Source: RGIG5579 sp045601445
Lineage (GTDB): Bacteria > Bacillota > Clostridia > Oscillospirales > SIG627
DNA length: 6,312 bases
Assembly: GCA_045601445.1 (NCBI GenBank)
Contig: JAZRZQ010000030.1
Coordinates: 1-6,312 of the forward strand
Reading direction: 5' to 3'
The position numbers and the translations under genes are program-made. The first letter of the stretch is position 1. The number at the start of each line of letters is the position of its first letter. Positions 1-5,002 of this stretch are shown here, piece by piece. The notes under the pieces are model-generated. The model was not told the origin of the DNA, did not search any database, and saw only the letters and a list, made by a program, of their open reading frames with translations.

Positions 1-26
1 CTACTTTCTTTTTCAAAAGAAAGTAG
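1..26 (-). terminator. A/T-rich perfect inverted repeat, possible terminator of the dnaD-loader operon
   Basis: The arms CTACTTTCTTTT (1-12) and AAAAGAAAGTAG (15-26) are exact reverse complements separated by only two bases. On the minus strand this lies 5 bases past the stop of the helicase-loader gene, where a terminator would be expected. The stem is unusually A/T-rich for an intrinsic terminator, and any U-tract would lie outside the window, so function is unproven. It could instead be a copy of a short dispersed palindromic repeat. Confidence 0.45.
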
Positions 27-31
27 GTAGG

Positions 32-1012
32 TTAAAGGAGCTTGGCGCGGCGGATGTCCTTGCCGAGAAAGACCTTGGTGACAAATTCCCCGAGGAGACG
101 GGATGTCGTCGCGGAGTCGTATTGGCTCTCGAGCTGACTTGCGGTCAGATTGGTGTTGATGATGGTCGGAAGTCCCGCAACACTTGCGCGATGATTGATG
201 AGGTGATAGATCGCGGAAGTGTTGGCCTTGGATGAGGTCTCCGTGCCGAGATCGTCGAGGATCAGAAGCTCGGCCTCGAATAAGCGCCTTGTGCCGTGAG
301 CCTCCGATTCGGGCAGGAAGCGCTCTTTTTCAAAGATCGCCGCCACGTTTGGCGCGGATTCATACACCACGTCAACGCCCTTGTCGATCACCACACCCGC
401 GATCGCGGTGGAAAGATGGGTCTTGCCAAGGCCCGTGCCGCCGATAAAGAGCAGAGACGGCGAATCTTCACGGAAGTTCTCCGCCCAATCGCGGCAAAAG
501 GACAGGTGCTTTGCCATCAGATCGCGCTCGGAGTAGATCTTGCCCGGAAGAAGCTTGTCGGAGTAGTATTCGAGACTGAAATTGTCGAAGCGCTGACGCT
601 CGAGCAGCCTCCCGATGCCGCTGGCGCGGTAATGCTCGCGCACCAGCTCGCTTTTCATACAGCGGCACATCTTGTCGCGCTGATAGCCCGTGTCGTTGCA
701 CAGCGGGCAGGCCCATTTTACCTCGGTGTGATCGGGCGAAAGGCCCATCTTCACCAGCTCGCGGCGGTACTCCTCCCGCAAGCGGCGGTGCTCGTCGCGG
801 ATGGCATCCATACGCGAGGCCAGCCCTTCCCCACCCTTCATGGCAACCTCGAGGATCTTGGGGGCAACGGCGCGAAGCTGTAAGCCGAGCGCCTTGAGTG
901 TGGGGTTCTTGCCTTCAGCCTCGGCGGTGCGAAGATCCGCGTCGGCCTGCGCCTTCTTGCGGCGCTGATCGAAGCGCTCACGAACGAGCGTTACGGTTTC
1001 TTGACGGAACAT
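32..1012 (-). CDS. DnaC/DnaI-family AAA+ ATPase, probable replicative helicase loader
   Basis: This 326-residue protein probably loads the replicative helicase (DnaB/DnaC hexamer) onto single-stranded DNA during initiation and restart. The N-terminal 95 residues are charged and helical, with coiled-coil character around 64-90. A four-cysteine zinc-binding motif follows (CPLCNDTGYQRDKMCRC; Cys102, 105, 116, 118), typical of Firmicute loaders. The AAA+ domain has Walker A GGTGLGKTH (191-199, Lys197), Walker B LLILDDLG (249-256, Asp253/Asp254), a sensor-1-like TIINTN (283-288) and SRLLGEF (304-310) near the arginine-finger region. The ATG at 1012 has a GAGG ribosome site 6 bases upstream and lies 10 bases past the stop of the DnaD-like gene, so the two are one operon. 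DnaI of B. subtilis is about the same length (311 residues). IstB of IS21 shares the ATPase fold, but the zinc-binding N-terminus and the dnaD neighbour favour a chromosomal loader. The protein looks intact. Confidence 0.88.
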   Translation of the reverse strand: MFRQETVTLVRERFDQRRKKAQADADLRTAEAEGKNPTLKALGLQLRAVAPKILEVAMKGGEGLASRMDAIRDEHRRLREEYRRELVKMGLSPDHTEVKWACPLCNDTGYQRDKMCRCMKSELVREHYRASGIGRLLERQRFDNFSLEYYSDKLLPGKIYSERDLMAKHLSFCRDWAENFREDSPSLLFIGGTGLGKTHLSTAIAGVVIDKGVDVVYESAPNVAAIFEKERFLPESEAHGTRRLFEAELLILDDLGTETSSKANTSAIYHLINHRASVAGLPTIINTNLTASQLESQYDSATTSRLLGEFVTKVFLGKDIRRAKLL

Positions 1013-1022
1013 GGCTTTCCTC

Positions 1023-2006
1023 TCAATTCTCTTTTAATCCCTTGGCGACGGCGGCATCGAAAAAGTCGTCAAGGTCGTAGCTTTTGTCTGCTTTTTTGGC
1101 GTTTTTCTTGGTCTTTTCCGCAATCTCGGACGCCTTCACTACTCCTGCGGCGTGCCAGGACTCCAAAATGCGGTGCATATACTTCATCGACGGCTTCTTG
1201 GCGCTTGCCACCGTCGCCTCGTAGGCGGCGTCGATCAGATCCCGCCCGACGCTCCACTTCACGCGCCAGGTCTCAAGGATCTCCTCCTCGGCGGCGGTCA
1301 GCTTGCGATCCCCGAGCCCGAAGAGCGTGCGGATCTCCCGCTCGAATACGGCGCTTTCCTGCCGTGCCAGATAATACGCTTCGGCCTTTTCGTAGCTCGT
1401 GATCCCCTCGTCGTGGAAGGCGTTGCAGACCTTGGTGATGTAGCGCAGGCTCGTCTTCCCTTTCGCACAGCAATCCTCGATGACGAGCATCACCACCTCC
1501 ATCGGCAGCTTCAGGTAGTCCATAAAGCTCCACAGGCGCGCAAGCTCGCTCGTGTTGAAGATCTTACCGAGCTTCTTCTGACCGAAGTCCACCAGCGCCT
1601 TGAACGACGGATCGTTCTCCGCCGCAACTCCGAGCTCCAGCGCCGAGTAAAAGGGCTGTTCGTCCGCATCCACCATTTTCGTGTCTGCGGGCACTCTCTC
1701 GGCGGGCTTGACAGGCTCGGCGGGCTTTGGCGCCTCGGCCTCGGCGGGCGAGAGCTTGCCGTGCGCCTTTAAAATCCCACAGCCGCGCCAAAAGGCCAAA
1801 GCCGAGGTGATCTGCGTCGAGTCAAAGCCCGAGGAAAGAAGCGCGTCGGTCAGCGCTCTCTCCTCCATCGCCCCGCCCGAGAGCAGGGACAGAGTGTGAA
1901 GCAGAATCCGCAATTCCCCGTCGCCGGCCTCCTCCATCTTGCCGAGAAGCTCGCGCGGGACGGAAAACAGCGCGTCGGGATACGTTTTTGCAATTCGATA
2001 CGTCAT
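1023..2006 (-). CDS. DnaD-domain primosome / replication-initiation protein
   Basis: A 327-residue protein of the DnaD/DnaB (Firmicute primosome) family, which remodels DNA at the origin and helps recruit the helicase loader. Residues about 10-80 look like the N-terminal winged-helix domain (ending ITSALAFWRGCGIL). A Pro/Ala/Glu-rich linker (about 86-109) follows, then two DnaD C-terminal-type domains, about 142-212 and 224-294. Each has the family signature: YITKVCNAFHDEGI (189-202) and YMHRILESWHAAGV (276-289). The acidic tail DLDDFFDAAVAKG is of a kind common in clostridial DnaD proteins. The ATG at 2006 is chosen because AAGGAG sits 6 bases upstream. The longer reading frame back to a TTG at 2084 would run through the promoter's -10 box, so it is rejected. 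It is first in the operon with the helicase loader. Whether it matches B. subtilis DnaD or DnaB functionally cannot be decided here. Confidence 0.88.
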   Translation of the reverse strand: MTYRIAKTYPDALFSVPRELLGKMEEAGDGELRILLHTLSLLSGGAMEERALTDALLSSGFDSTQITSALAFWRGCGILKAHGKLSPAEAEAPKPAEPVKPAERVPADTKMVDADEQPFYSALELGVAAENDPSFKALVDFGQKKLGKIFNTSELARLWSFMDYLKLPMEVVMLVIEDCCAKGKTSLRYITKVCNAFHDEGITSYEKAEAYYLARQESAVFEREIRTLFGLGDRKLTAAEEEILETWRVKWSVGRDLIDAAYEATVASAKKPSMKYMHRILESWHAAGVVKASEIAEKTKKNAKKADKSYDLDDFFDAAVAKGLKEN

Positions 2007-2012
2007 AAACCT

Positions 2013-2018
2013 CTCCTT
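2013..2018 (-). promoter_or_regulatory. Ribosome binding site of the DnaD-like gene
   Basis: On the minus strand AAGGAG lies 6 bases before the ATG at 2006, within AAGGAGAGG. It fixes this start over the in-frame TTG farther upstream. Confidence 0.85.
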
Positions 2019-2049
2019 GTTCAGAGATTCGGAAAATTCTACATTCTGC

Positions 2050-2078
2050 ATTATACCACAAAATCCCCGATCGGTCAA
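2050..2078 (-). promoter_or_regulatory. Sigma-A promoter of the dnaD-loader operon
   Basis: On the minus strand, a -35 box TTGACC (2078-2073), a 17-base spacer and a perfect -10 box TATAAT (2055-2050) are seen. The -10 is preceded by TGG, giving an extended TGnTATAAT element. Transcription should begin near 2043, leaving a leader of about 37 bases before the ATG at 2006. This is inferred from consensus match and spacing only. Confidence 0.85.
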
Positions 2079-2087
2079 TGACAATTC

Positions 2088-2116
2088 CTGACACGGCGTA
2101 TCTTTTGAAATATTTT
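2088..2116 (+). promoter_or_regulatory. Candidate sigma-A promoter of the noc-like gene
   Basis: CTGACA (2088-2093, five of six consensus positions), a 17-base spacer and TATTTT (2111-2116, four of six) form the best promoter-like pair I find upstream of noc on the plus strand. A start near 2123 would give a leader of about 150 bases. The -10 box is weak, and the pair is only about 10 bases beyond the divergent dnaD -35 box, so opposing polymerases could interfere. Confidence 0.45.
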
Positions 2117-2127
2117 CTTGTCAACTT

Positions 2128-2147
2128 GCGACAAAACGCGACAAAAA
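2128..2147 (+). repeat. Short tandem direct repeat GCGACAAAA in the divergent promoter region
   Basis: GCGACAAAA occurs at 2128-2136 and again at 2138-2146, with a 10-base period, just downstream of the candidate noc promoter. TTGTC (2118-2122) and GACAA (2130-2134) also form a 5-base inverted repeat with a 7-base gap. The arrangement could be an operator, but the units are short, they lie in A-rich DNA, and no known regulator site is recognised. Confidence 0.3.
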
Positions 2148-2222
2148 AAGCGAAAATGTACCGTCACCCTTCGGCAAAAGATTCTGTTGAAAAATGATAT
2201 CGTAGGAGCGAAAGGGGCGAAA

Positions 2223-2239
2223 AAGCCGAAATACGGCTT
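2223..2239 (+). other. Small hairpin in the noc leader
   Basis: AAGCCG (2223-2228) and CGGCTT (2234-2239) pair across a 5-base loop, 23 bases before the noc ribosome site. The following bases (AAAAATCACGG) are A-rich rather than T-rich, so it does not look like a plus-strand terminator. It could influence translation or mRNA stability, or be chance. Confidence 0.3.
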
Positions 2240-2262
2240 AAAAATCACGGAAAAGAAACCAA

Positions 2263-2268
2263 AAGGAG
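2263..2268 (+). promoter_or_regulatory. Ribosome binding site of the noc-like gene
   Basis: AAGGAG lies 8 bases before the ATG at 2277 and fixes that start. The reading frame stays open upstream to a TTG at 2118, but that stretch encodes only a Lys-rich low-complexity peptide from A-rich DNA and is best read as untranslated leader. Confidence 0.85.
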
Positions 2269-2276
2269 AAAAAAAG

Positions 2277-3116
2277 ATGTGGAAGATCAAGAAGAAGAGC
2301 GAACGGCTTCATTTTTTGCCGACGGAGCGCATTGACCCGAATCCGTGGCAGGTGCATCGGAGCTTTTCGGGAGAGGGAATGGCAAGGCTGGCAAGCTCGA
2401 TCGCGCGCTACGGCGTGCTCGAGCCGATCACGGTGCGGCAAAAGGAGAGCGGATATGAATTGGTGCTTGGGGAGAGAAGGCTTCGGGCGGCCAAGCTCGT
2501 GGGGCTTGAGAGAGTGCCCTGCCGCATCATCGAGATCGGCCCGAGAGGGGGCGCGGAGCTTTCGCTGACGGAAAACCTCTCGCGCGAGGACCCCGATCTG
2601 TTCGAGCAGGCGATGGCGATGGATCGGCTGATGAAGCAATTTCACTACACGCAGACGGAGCTTGCGCTTCGGCTCGGGATGAGCCGCAGTGCCGTGGCCA
2701 ATAAGCTGAGACTGCTCCGTCTCGATCCGTCCGAGCGCATCCTCATCTGCGAGAGCGAGCTGACGGAGCGCCACGCGCGCGCCCTGATCCGCATTCAGGA
2801 TGCCGAAACGAGGATGTTTGCGATCAAATACGTCATTGAGAAGGAGTACGGTGCGCGAAAAACGGAGCAATTTGTCGAGGCGATGATGGAGCATCCCGAC
2901 GAATTTATGATCCGACTCAAGCCGCGAAAAGGGCCGCCGCGACCCGTCAGACGGCTCGTCATCAAGGACGTGCGGATCTTTTGCAACTCGGTCGACCGTG
3001 CGATCACGGGAATCCGCGACGCAGGAATTGATCTTGTTGCGGAAAAGGAAGAAGGGGAGAGCTACATCGCCTATTCCATTCGCATTCCGAAATACGCGCA
3101 CAGCGAAAGCGCCTGA
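2277..3116 (+). CDS. noc: Noc-like ParB-family nucleoid-occlusion / CTP-switch DNA-binding protein
   Basis: A 279-residue ParB/Spo0J-family protein, closest to Noc, the nucleoid-occlusion factor that keeps the division machinery off the chromosome in Bacillus. The N-domain carries the CTP-binding motifs GERRLR (65-70) and ENLSRED (99-105). Gln25 and Glu99 align with B. subtilis ParB Gln37 and Glu111, which are tied to CTP hydrolysis. The helix-turn-helix region spans about 125-150. The C-terminal segment (about 226-272, DVRIFCNSVD... to SIRIPK) closely resembles the end of B. subtilis Noc (TRIAMNTI... to TIRIPK) and is the main reason for the Noc call; LTERHARALI (162-171) also matches Noc. 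Odd points are a very short N-terminus (about 9 residues before the conserved domain), QVHR in place of the usual QPR at 25-28, and mixed DNA-recognition residues (see findings). The gene ends at a terminator next to two parS sites and precedes parAB. A second chromosomal ParB is the alternative reading. Confidence 0.8.
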   Translation: MWKIKKKSERLHFLPTERIDPNPWQVHRSFSGEGMARLASSIARYGVLEPITVRQKESGYELVLGERRLRAAKLVGLERVPCRIIEIGPRGGAELSLTENLSREDPDLFEQAMAMDRLMKQFHYTQTELALRLGMSRSAVANKLRLLRLDPSERILICESELTERHARALIRIQDAETRMFAIKYVIEKEYGARKTEQFVEAMMEHPDEFMIRLKPRKGPPRPVRRLVIKDVRIFCNSVDRAITGIRDAGIDLVAEKEEGESYIAYSIRIPKYAHSESA

Positions 3117-3121
3117 ACCTT

Positions 3122-3148
3122 GGCACGGCAAACCGCCGTGCCTTTTTT
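3122..3148 (+). terminator. Intrinsic terminator of the noc-like gene
   Basis: GGCACGGC (3122-3129) and GCCGTGCC (3135-3142) form a perfect 8-base-pair GC-rich stem with loop AAACC. Six Ts follow (3143-3148). It begins 6 bases past the noc stop codon. The last T of the tract is also the first base of the upstream parS site. Confidence 0.93.
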
Positions 3149-3163
3149 GTTTCACGTGAAACA
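3148..3163 (+). other. parS centromere site 1 (perfect consensus)
   Basis: TGTTTCACGTGAAACA is a perfect 16-base palindrome identical to the well-known chromosomal parS consensus bound by ParB/Spo0J. ParB nucleates here, loads CTP and slides outward. It lies directly against the noc terminator and upstream of parA. Confidence 0.96.
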
Positions 3164-3182
3164 TTCGGGAGAGCAGGGAAAA

Positions 3183-3198
3183 CGTTTCACGTGAAACA
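3183..3198 (+). other. parS centromere site 2 (one mismatch)
   Basis: CGTTTCACGTGAAACA matches the parS consensus at 15 of 16 positions and keeps the full 14-base palindromic core (3184-3197). Its centre is 35 bases from that of site 1. Bases 3149-3164 and 3184-3199 are an identical 16-base direct repeat. It ends 37 bases before the parA -35 box. Confidence 0.94.
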
Positions 3199-3235
3199 TG
3201 GCAGGAGAAAAGAAGAGAAAACGAGGGAAAGTTCA

Positions 3236-3264
3236 TTGACAAAGCAGACCCGAGCGGCTATAAT
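3236..3264 (+). promoter_or_regulatory. Consensus sigma-A promoter of parAB
   Basis: TTGACA (3236-3241) and TATAAT (3259-3264) match the consensus at all twelve positions, with the optimal 17-base spacer. The transcript should begin near 3271, giving a leader of about 25 bases to the GTG at 3296. This also rules out upstream in-frame starts for parA, one of which (ATG at 3263) overlaps the -10 box. Confidence 0.93.
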
Positions 3265-3280
3265 GAATAGAAGAAAAGAA

Positions 3281-3288
3281 AAAGGAGG
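3281..3288 (+). promoter_or_regulatory. Strong ribosome binding site of parA
   Basis: AAAGGAGG lies 7 bases before the GTG at 3296. It is the strongest Shine-Dalgarno match in the window and sets the non-ATG start of parA. Confidence 0.92.
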
Positions 3289-3295
3289 AATCGCC

Positions 3296-4054
3296 GTGAA
3301 AATACTTGCCTTTGCCAACCAAAAGGGCGGCGTGGGAAAGACCACGAGCGCGATCAACGTCGCGGCAAGTCTTGGCGTCCTCGGAAAGCGCGTGCTGTTG
3401 ATCGACCTTGACCCGCAGGGCAACGCCACCAGCGGTGTCGGCATTGATAAAAATCAAGTGGAAGCATCGACCTACGAGGTGCTGCTCGAGGGGGTGCCGA
3501 TCGCCGAAGCGACCCGAAAAACCCCGTATCAAGGGCTTTTTTGCGTTCCCGCCAACGTCAATCTCGCGGGGGCGGAGCTTGCGCTGTCCGGCGCCGATGC
3601 GCGGGAGGCAACGCTTCGCAAGGCACTCTCGCAGGTGGGGGAATACGATTACGTCATCCTCGACTGTCCGCCGAGCCTCGGACTGCTTACGCTCAACGGG
3701 CTTTGTGCCGCGGACGGGGTCATCGTGCCGATGCAGTGCGAATATTTTGCGCTGGAGGGGCTCAGTCAGCTCGTTTATACGATCGAGCTGGTCAAGAAGA
3801 TGTACCACCCGAGGCTCGAGCTTTCGGGCGTGATCCTGACGATGTACGACGGAAGGCTGAATCTCTCGCTGGCCGTGGCCGCCGAGATCCGCAAATATTT
3901 CCCCGATCGCATCTTCCGCAACACCGTTCCGAGAAACGTGCGACTTTCCGAGGCACCCAGCCACGGAAAGCCCGTGTATTATTACGATAAACATTCCAAG
4001 GGGGCGCAGGCATACCTTGAGATCGCCCGTGAATTGGAGAAAAGAGGCTTTTGA
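3296..4054 (+). CDS. parA: ParA/Soj chromosome-partitioning ATPase
   Basis: A 252-residue Walker-type ATPase. In its ATP-bound dimer form it coats the nucleoid, and ParB-parS complexes pull along it to segregate the newly replicated origin; in Bacillus, Soj also modulates DnaA. Visible motifs are the deviant Walker A KGGVGKTT (10-17, with signature Lys10 and catalytic Lys15), the LIDLDPQGN switch strand (35-43), Walker B VILDCPPSLG (120-129), MQCEYFALEGL (146-156) and the C-terminal PRNVRLSEAPSHGKP (212-226). DGRLNLS (185-191) carries Leu where the family usually has Thr after the Arg. The length equals that of B. subtilis Soj, and nothing is truncated. The GTG start is supported by a strong ribosome site and by the promoter position. 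There is no N-terminal helix-turn-helix domain, so this is the chromosomal type rather than a large plasmid ParA. The stop overlaps the parB start. Confidence 0.96.
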   Translation: MKILAFANQKGGVGKTTSAINVAASLGVLGKRVLLIDLDPQGNATSGVGIDKNQVEASTYEVLLEGVPIAEATRKTPYQGLFCVPANVNLAGAELALSGADAREATLRKALSQVGEYDYVILDCPPSLGLLTLNGLCAADGVIVPMQCEYFALEGLSQLVYTIELVKKMYHPRLELSGVILTMYDGRLNLSLAVAAEIRKYFPDRIFRNTVPRNVRLSEAPSHGKPVYYYDKHSKGAQAYLEIARELEKRGF

Positions 4055-4950
4055 TGGCAAAACAAGCATTGGGAAAGGGACTTGGTGACCTGTTCACCGC
4101 CTCACCCGAATCCTCGGGCTTGGGGCAGGGAGAGTGGATCATCACCGCGCCGATCGAGCGGGTGTATCCGGATGAGAATCAGCACCGAAAGACCTTCCAC
4201 GACGAGACGTTGCAGGAATTGGCGGATTCGATCCGCATTCACGGCGTCATTCAGCCGCTTTTGGTTCGCAAATTCGGCACGGGCTATCAGATCATCGCCG
4301 GTGAGCGGCGCTATCGCGCATCGAAGATGGTCGGGCTCAAGGAGATCCCCGTCATCGTCAAGGATTTTGACGCCAGAGAAGCGCAGGAAGCCGCGCTGAT
4401 CGAGAATCTCCAGCGTGAGGATCTCAACCCCATCGACGAGGCCAACGGCTACGCCGCCTTGATGCGCGCGTACAATCTGACGCAGGAAGAGGCCGCCAGG
4501 CAGATCGGCAAGAGCCGTACCGCCGTGGCCAATACGCTTCGCCTTTTGAACCTGCCCGTTTCCGCGCAGAGCCTGCTCAAGCAGGGGATCATCTCGGCGG
4601 GACACGCCCGCGCTCTGCTCGGCTTGAAGGATCACGAGGCCATCGAGGAGATGCTGCTTACGGTGGTCGAGCGGGAAATGACGGTGCGTCAGGTCGAGGA
4701 AGCGGTCAAGGAAACGCTGGAGGGCGGTGCGCCGCTGAAAAAGGTTTCCCGACAGACCGCGAAAAACGAGGTTTATCAGGCACAGATGAAGGAGGTTGCC
4801 GCCCGCGCGGCCGCAACGCTCGGCAGAAAGGTCGCCATTAAGGACGACGGTACGGGACGCGGTAAGCTGACGCTGGAGTATTTCGACGCGCGCGATCTTG
4901 AGGAGCTGCTCGCCCTGCTTTGCGGCGAGGAATTTTTGCTTAACTTATAA
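4054..4950 (+). CDS. parB: ParB/Spo0J chromosome-partitioning protein (parS-binding CTPase)
   Basis: A 298-residue ParB. It binds parS, closes into a CTP-dependent sliding clamp, stimulates ParA ATPase and recruits SMC in related bacteria. The N-terminus has the ParA-activating motif LGKGLGDLF (6-14). The N-domain has GERRYR (83-88) and ENLQRED (117-123). Gln43 and Glu117 match the residues tied to CTP hydrolysis in B. subtilis ParB, although the usual QPR reads QHR (43-45). The helix-turn-helix GKSRTAVANTLRLLNLP (152-168) and SAGHARALL carry Arg155, Thr161, Asn166 and Gly183 at the ParB/Noc specificity positions, a parS-type pattern. The C-terminal dimerisation domain covers about 240-298. 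The start ATG overlaps the parA stop (TGATG), implying translational coupling; only a weak AGAGG precedes it. The length is typical for the family. Confidence 0.96.
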   Translation: MAKQALGKGLGDLFTASPESSGLGQGEWIITAPIERVYPDENQHRKTFHDETLQELADSIRIHGVIQPLLVRKFGTGYQIIAGERRYRASKMVGLKEIPVIVKDFDAREAQEAALIENLQREDLNPIDEANGYAALMRAYNLTQEEAARQIGKSRTAVANTLRLLNLPVSAQSLLKQGIISAGHARALLGLKDHEAIEEMLLTVVEREMTVRQVEEAVKETLEGGAPLKKVSRQTAKNEVYQAQMKEVAARAAATLGRKVAIKDDGTGRGKLTLEYFDARDLEELLALLCGEEFLLNL

Positions 4951-4991
4951 ATTAGTTTACAAGAAAAACATACATTGCACGAAAAGAAAGA

Positions 4992-4997
4992 AGAGGA
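4992..4997 (+). promoter_or_regulatory. Ribosome binding site of serS
   Basis: AGAGGA lies in a purine-rich stretch 5 bases before the ATG at 5003. It supports that start over the frame's upstream extension, which overlaps the end of parB and encodes no SerRS-like sequence. Confidence 0.75.
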
Positions 4998-5002
4998 CTG
5001 CT

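Noticed and set aside
296..883. Plus-strand open frame opposite the helicase loader
   Set aside because: The minus-strand gene has zinc, Walker A and Walker B motifs; this frame has none, and no ribosome binding site supports it.
1152..1772. Plus-strand open frame opposite the DnaD-like gene
   Set aside because: It is a shadow of a gene with two DnaD signatures, a strong promoter and a ribosome binding site. The translation shows no known domain.
2119..2124. Perfect minus-strand TTGACA as a second dnaD promoter
   Set aside because: No acceptable -10 box is found 16 to 18 bases downstream; the candidates there are GATACG, ATACGC and TACGCC. The TTGACC/TATAAT pair at 2050-2078 explains expression better.
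2118..2276. N-terminal extension of noc from a TTG at 2118
   Set aside because: It encodes a Lys-rich low-complexity peptide from A-rich DNA, with no conserved sequence. A good AAGGAG site specifies the ATG at 2277.
2238..3242. Long minus-strand open frame of 334 codons opposite noc
   Set aside because: It lies antisense to a gene with clear ParB/Noc motifs. Its protein has no recognisable domain, and it would run through the noc terminator and both parS sites. It is a by-product of GC-rich codon use.
3191..3295. N-terminal extension of parA
   Set aside because: It would start inside parS site 2 and pass through the -35 and -10 boxes of the parA promoter, so it cannot be translated from that transcript.
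2007..3295. A Noc-binding site (ATTTCCCGGGAAAT type) or DnaA-box cluster in the intergenic regions
   Set aside because: I read both intergenic regions for these and found neither. The only large palindromes are the two parS sites, so no Noc site and no replication origin is claimed inside the window.
4956..4976. TTTACA and TACATT as a serS promoter
   Set aside because: The spacer is only 9 bases, far too short for a sigma-A promoter, and no other -10 box is suitably placed.
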